Assembly: GCA_905207905.1 (NCBI GenBank)
Contig: CAJLNC010000056.1
Span: forward strand, 1-16,432
Direction: 5' to 3'
From: an uncultured Lachnospiraceae bacterium
GTDB lineage: Bacteria; Bacillota_A; Clostridia; Lachnospirales; Lachnospiraceae
Length of the DNA stretch: 16,432 nucleotides
In this document: one piece after another, positions 14,127 through 16,432 of the stretch
Layout: every line of letters starts with the position of its first letter
Position numbering within the stretch: the stretch's first letter is position 1
Made by a program: the position numbers and the translations under genes
The notes under the pieces: generated by a model
What the model was told of the DNA's origin: nothing
What the model saw: the letters and a program-made list of their open reading frames with translations, nothing else
The model's database searches: none

Positions 14127-16112
14127 CTAAACAATCATTTCCCATGTGATGCTTCGGTCAGCGCCCTTCCTATCCATGGTAACCTTCTTCTGTTCCCAAC
14201 TCAAGAAAATTTCTGTCTCCTCATCTCTGAAGCGATAGCTTCCTCTTTCTCCAGCCAGTACAAAATGCAATGCTTCCTTTCCATTTTCCCTTGAAGCGCC
14301 TGTCTTTTCACCATCTTCCCGCACACGGCCCTTCATTGCTGCTGCATATCCGCTTCGCAGATAAACAGGAAAATATTCTTCGGAAGAAATCACCGCATTT
14401 CCCTTATATCTTCTGTGTGTGAAAAATCCATACCAGACTCCTGGCGGAAGCCACAGCTGCCTGCTTGTCTGCTCCGCTTCCAATAATGGTGCCACAAGAA
14501 AACTCTCTCCAAACAGATACTCATCTTCCCACTCTACTGACTGCCTCTCCCTGGGCCATGTATATACAAGCGGCCGCATCATCGGCCGATACTGGTCACA
14601 GCAATCTGCTGCACTGCTGTAAATATAGGGAAGCAGCTTCATATGAAGATTGTGCCAGAAACGGATCTCTTCCAAAAGTTCCGGTTTTCCCCATGCGTTT
14701 GCTATATTCCATGGGCTGCGTTCATTATTTCCCGGAGCCCCAGGCAGAATCTCTTTAAACTGTCCACCGTCCGGTTCTGAATGCCACTGTAAAGCCGGCA
14801 CAAAACAGGCAAACTGTGTGGCTCTCCGATACAGATCCGGTGTTGGAAGGGGTCCCGCAAATCCTGCTATATCAAAACTCCAAAAAGGTATTCCAGTCAT
14901 TGCAGCGGACATACCTGCGTAGAACACTCCTTTCAGTTCACTGTTCTCTGACTGCTGATCGCCACCCCAATGAATGGGCACCCGGTGTGCTCCCCGCGAG
15001 CCAGCCCTGGAAAACAGAACGTGACGGTTTCCTAAAAATCGTGCATAGGCTTCTGTATACAGTCTTGCATACGCATTTTTGGCCTCTGTTCCATCCATTC
15101 CATTATGCAGCTTCACCTCCGGACGGTAAATAAATTCTCCGCCATCCGTCTTAAATCCGTCCACTCCCATATCAAGCAGATACTGTCGTTTTGCAAACCA
15201 CTGCCGGGATGTCTCCTCATTGGAAAAATCCGGTATCAGGGAAGTCTCAAACCAGTTTCCTTCCGGTATCTGATAGGGAGTCCCATCCATATTTTTTACA
15301 CAAAGTCCTTTTCTTACAGCATCTTCTTTATCAAGAACAAGCTGCCTGTTTTTTTCTTCCTGAGGTGGCTGACCTTTATATACCGGGATCTGCCAAAGAA
15401 CCAGGCGTATGTTCTTTTCGTGAAGCTGACGTATCATGTCTGCAGGATCTGTCCAATACCTGCTTGTGGAATAATCGAAGTCTTCCTGGGAAAAGGCTGC
15501 TCCATCTGGCTTTGGCTCGTATGAGGCTCCGTTCCATATGTAAAATGTTGCCTCATCACTCCAGGCTTCCAAAACCATTACGCTTGCCGGAAATTGATAC
15601 TCTTCCAGGTAGCGCATCTGATTCTCAACATCCTTCTGGCAGTTCCAGTGATTGGCTGAAATCCATATACCGAATGCATATTTTGGCGGCAACGCTGCCC
15701 TTCCAAACAGCTTCATATAACCGGAAATCACATCATCTACTGCTCCAGCAAATACATAGATCTCTGCTTCTGAAGGAATTTCACATTCAATCGTTTCCTG
15801 AAAAGAAAAGACCGTCTTTTTATCTGTAGCTATATAAATGCCAAGTCCTGTATCTGTCACAAAAAACGGAGCTGTCAGATATGTGTGATCCTGCTGATGG
15901 CAGAAATGTTCGATTACCTGATTCACTACTGTATTTCCCTTCTGATTCAGCCCGTTAAACTTTTCCCCCATACCGTATGCTCCTGCATACGCTGTCTTGA
16001 TCCGGAGGATATCCCTTTCTTTTTTACTTTCTCGATACAGCGCAGCCTCTTTTCCATTTGGCAGCTTTACTGCCAGCATCCCTGTACCGCTGTGTATTTC
16101 CCATTGTTTCAT
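14127..16112 (-). CDS. GH31 family glycosidase, specificity unknown (YicI/YihQ-like active-site pattern)
   Basis: A 661-residue cytosolic enzyme (no signal peptide), clearly GH31 but distant from the other copy. The N-terminal beta domain is about 1-140 (YGMGEKFNGLNQKG at 46-59). The barrel carries the likely nucleophile Asp323 in GFKTDGGEFIY and acid/base Asp385 in HWGGDQQSENS, with FSRAGSRGAHR before it. KTDxGE resembles the KTDFGE of alpha-xylosidases, whereas typical alpha-glucosidases have WNDMNE, so alpha-xylosidase, alpha-galactosidase or another alpha-glycosidase activity is possible. VLEAWSDEATFYIWNGA (180-196) is distinctive. The ribosome site is weak: the nearest AGGG is 15 nt before ATG 16110-16112, and an in-frame TGA rules out a nearby longer start. 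It lies 43 bp after the LacI-type gene. Confidence 0.88.
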   Translation of the reverse strand: MKQWEIHSGTGMLAVKLPNGKEAALYRESKKERDILRIKTAYAGAYGMGEKFNGLNQKGNTVVNQVIEHFCHQQDHTYLTAPFFVTDTGLGIYIATDKKTVFSFQETIECEIPSEAEIYVFAGAVDDVISGYMKLFGRAALPPKYAFGIWISANHWNCQKDVENQMRYLEEYQFPASVMVLEAWSDEATFYIWNGASYEPKPDGAAFSQEDFDYSTSRYWTDPADMIRQLHEKNIRLVLWQIPVYKGQPPQEEKNRQLVLDKEDAVRKGLCVKNMDGTPYQIPEGNWFETSLIPDFSNEETSRQWFAKRQYLLDMGVDGFKTDGGEFIYRPEVKLHNGMDGTEAKNAYARLYTEAYARFLGNRHVLFSRAGSRGAHRVPIHWGGDQQSENSELKGVFYAGMSAAMTGIPFWSFDIAGFAGPLPTPDLYRRATQFACFVPALQWHSEPDGGQFKEILPGAPGNNERSPWNIANAWGKPELLEEIRFWHNLHMKLLPYIYSSAADCCDQYRPMMRPLVYTWPRERQSVEWEDEYLFGESFLVAPLLEAEQTSRQLWLPPGVWYGFFTHRRYKGNAVISSEEYFPVYLRSGYAAAMKGRVREDGEKTGASRENGKEALHFVLAGERGSYRFRDEETEIFLSWEQKKVTMDRKGADRSITWEMIV

Positions 16113-16155
16113 TTCGTAATCAAGTCACCCTCTTTCTCTTCTTCCTGCAAACCTG

Positions 16156-16432
16156 TTACCCTTTAAACCGACAAACACTGGCCCGCTCAACAAGTCTCAC
16201 CGGAAGAATCTCCTCTACTTTTTTCATCCCTGGATCTGCCATATTCTGTACAAGCAATTCTACAGCCCTCTGACCTTTCAGCGAAATTTCCTGACGAACC
16301 GTTGTAAGCCCCGGCGTCAGATAAGCGGAAATATCAAGATCATCAAATCCCATAATAGAAATATCCTCTGGTATCTGTACTCCAGACTCAAAAAAACCTT
16401 TCATCAGGCCAATAGCAAAAATATCTGCGGTT
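16156..16432 (-). CDS. LacI-family transcriptional regulator, C-terminal part (cut by window edge)
   Basis: About 91 residues of the periplasmic-binding-protein-like effector domain are visible. The sequence opens TADIFAIGLMKGFFESG and continues with IPEDISIMGFDDLDIS, the LacI-family hallmark around the effector hinge (GFDD), then LTTVRQEISLKGQRAVELL and the terminal LPVRLVERASV. The helix-turn-helix half lies beyond the right edge. The reading frame is open to the window end. It is the first gene seen of the sugar operon and the probable local regulator of it, likely acting at the palindrome at 14066-14084 and at sites upstream that are not in this window. Confidence 0.93.
   Translation of the reverse strand, partial: TADIFAIGLMKGFFESGVQIPEDISIMGFDDLDISAYLTPGLTTVRQEISLKGQRAVELLVQNMADPGMKKVEEILPVRLVERASVCRFKG

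Overview
The window reads as a chromosomal segment of a low-to-mid-GC Gram-positive anaerobe of the class Clostridia, most likely a Lachnospiraceae gut bacterium close to Blautia/Ruminococcus obeum. I infer this from protein resemblance (GlmM, Rho with a long disordered N-terminal insert, a 663-residue GH31 enzyme resembling Ro-alphaG1), strong AGGAGG-type ribosome sites, and the order rho - rpmE - yqhQ(DUF1385) - prmC - prfA. No database search was possible, so the taxon is inference.

Region 1 (about 1-6305, all minus strand) is a housekeeping block. In transcription order it holds rho, rpmE, a DUF1385/YqhQ membrane protein, prmC, prfA and the 5' part of glmM, which runs off the left edge. 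rpmE has its own near-consensus extended -10 promoter and a roughly 205-nt structured leader, and it is followed by an intrinsic terminator, so the downstream genes are probably fed by readthrough or unseen promoters. PrmC methylates the GGQ glutamine of the release factor RF1 encoded right after it.

Region 2 (about 6306-8975) holds a small TIGR04086-type membrane protein (minus strand), a divergent CNNM/CBS/CorC membrane protein (plus strand), and non-coding sequence rich in repeats. That sequence includes a symmetric nested palindrome of about 117 bp just after the CNNM gene and two partial copies of a dispersed repeat (6495-6560 and 8823-8886).

Region 3 (8976 to the right edge, minus strand) is a carbohydrate-use locus. 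In transcription order it has a LacI-family regulator (C-terminal part only), a GH31 glycosidase, an extracellular solute-binding protein, two ABC permeases (MalF- and MalG-like) and a second GH31 alpha-glucosidase, closed by an intrinsic terminator. Both GH31 enzymes lack signal peptides, so the likely scheme is import of an alpha-linked oligosaccharide followed by cytosolic hydrolysis. No ABC ATPase gene is present; a shared MsmX/MsmK-type ATPase encoded elsewhere is expected. A LacI-type palindrome lies just upstream of the binding-protein gene, and a strong hairpin separates that gene from the permeases.

No tRNA, rRNA, CRISPR array, prophage or transposase gene is visible. I see no clearly novel multi-gene system. 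The best leads are the dual-GH31 importer operon with its apparently non-lipidated binding protein, the repeat family, the expanded repeat tract in Rho, and the rpmE leader.
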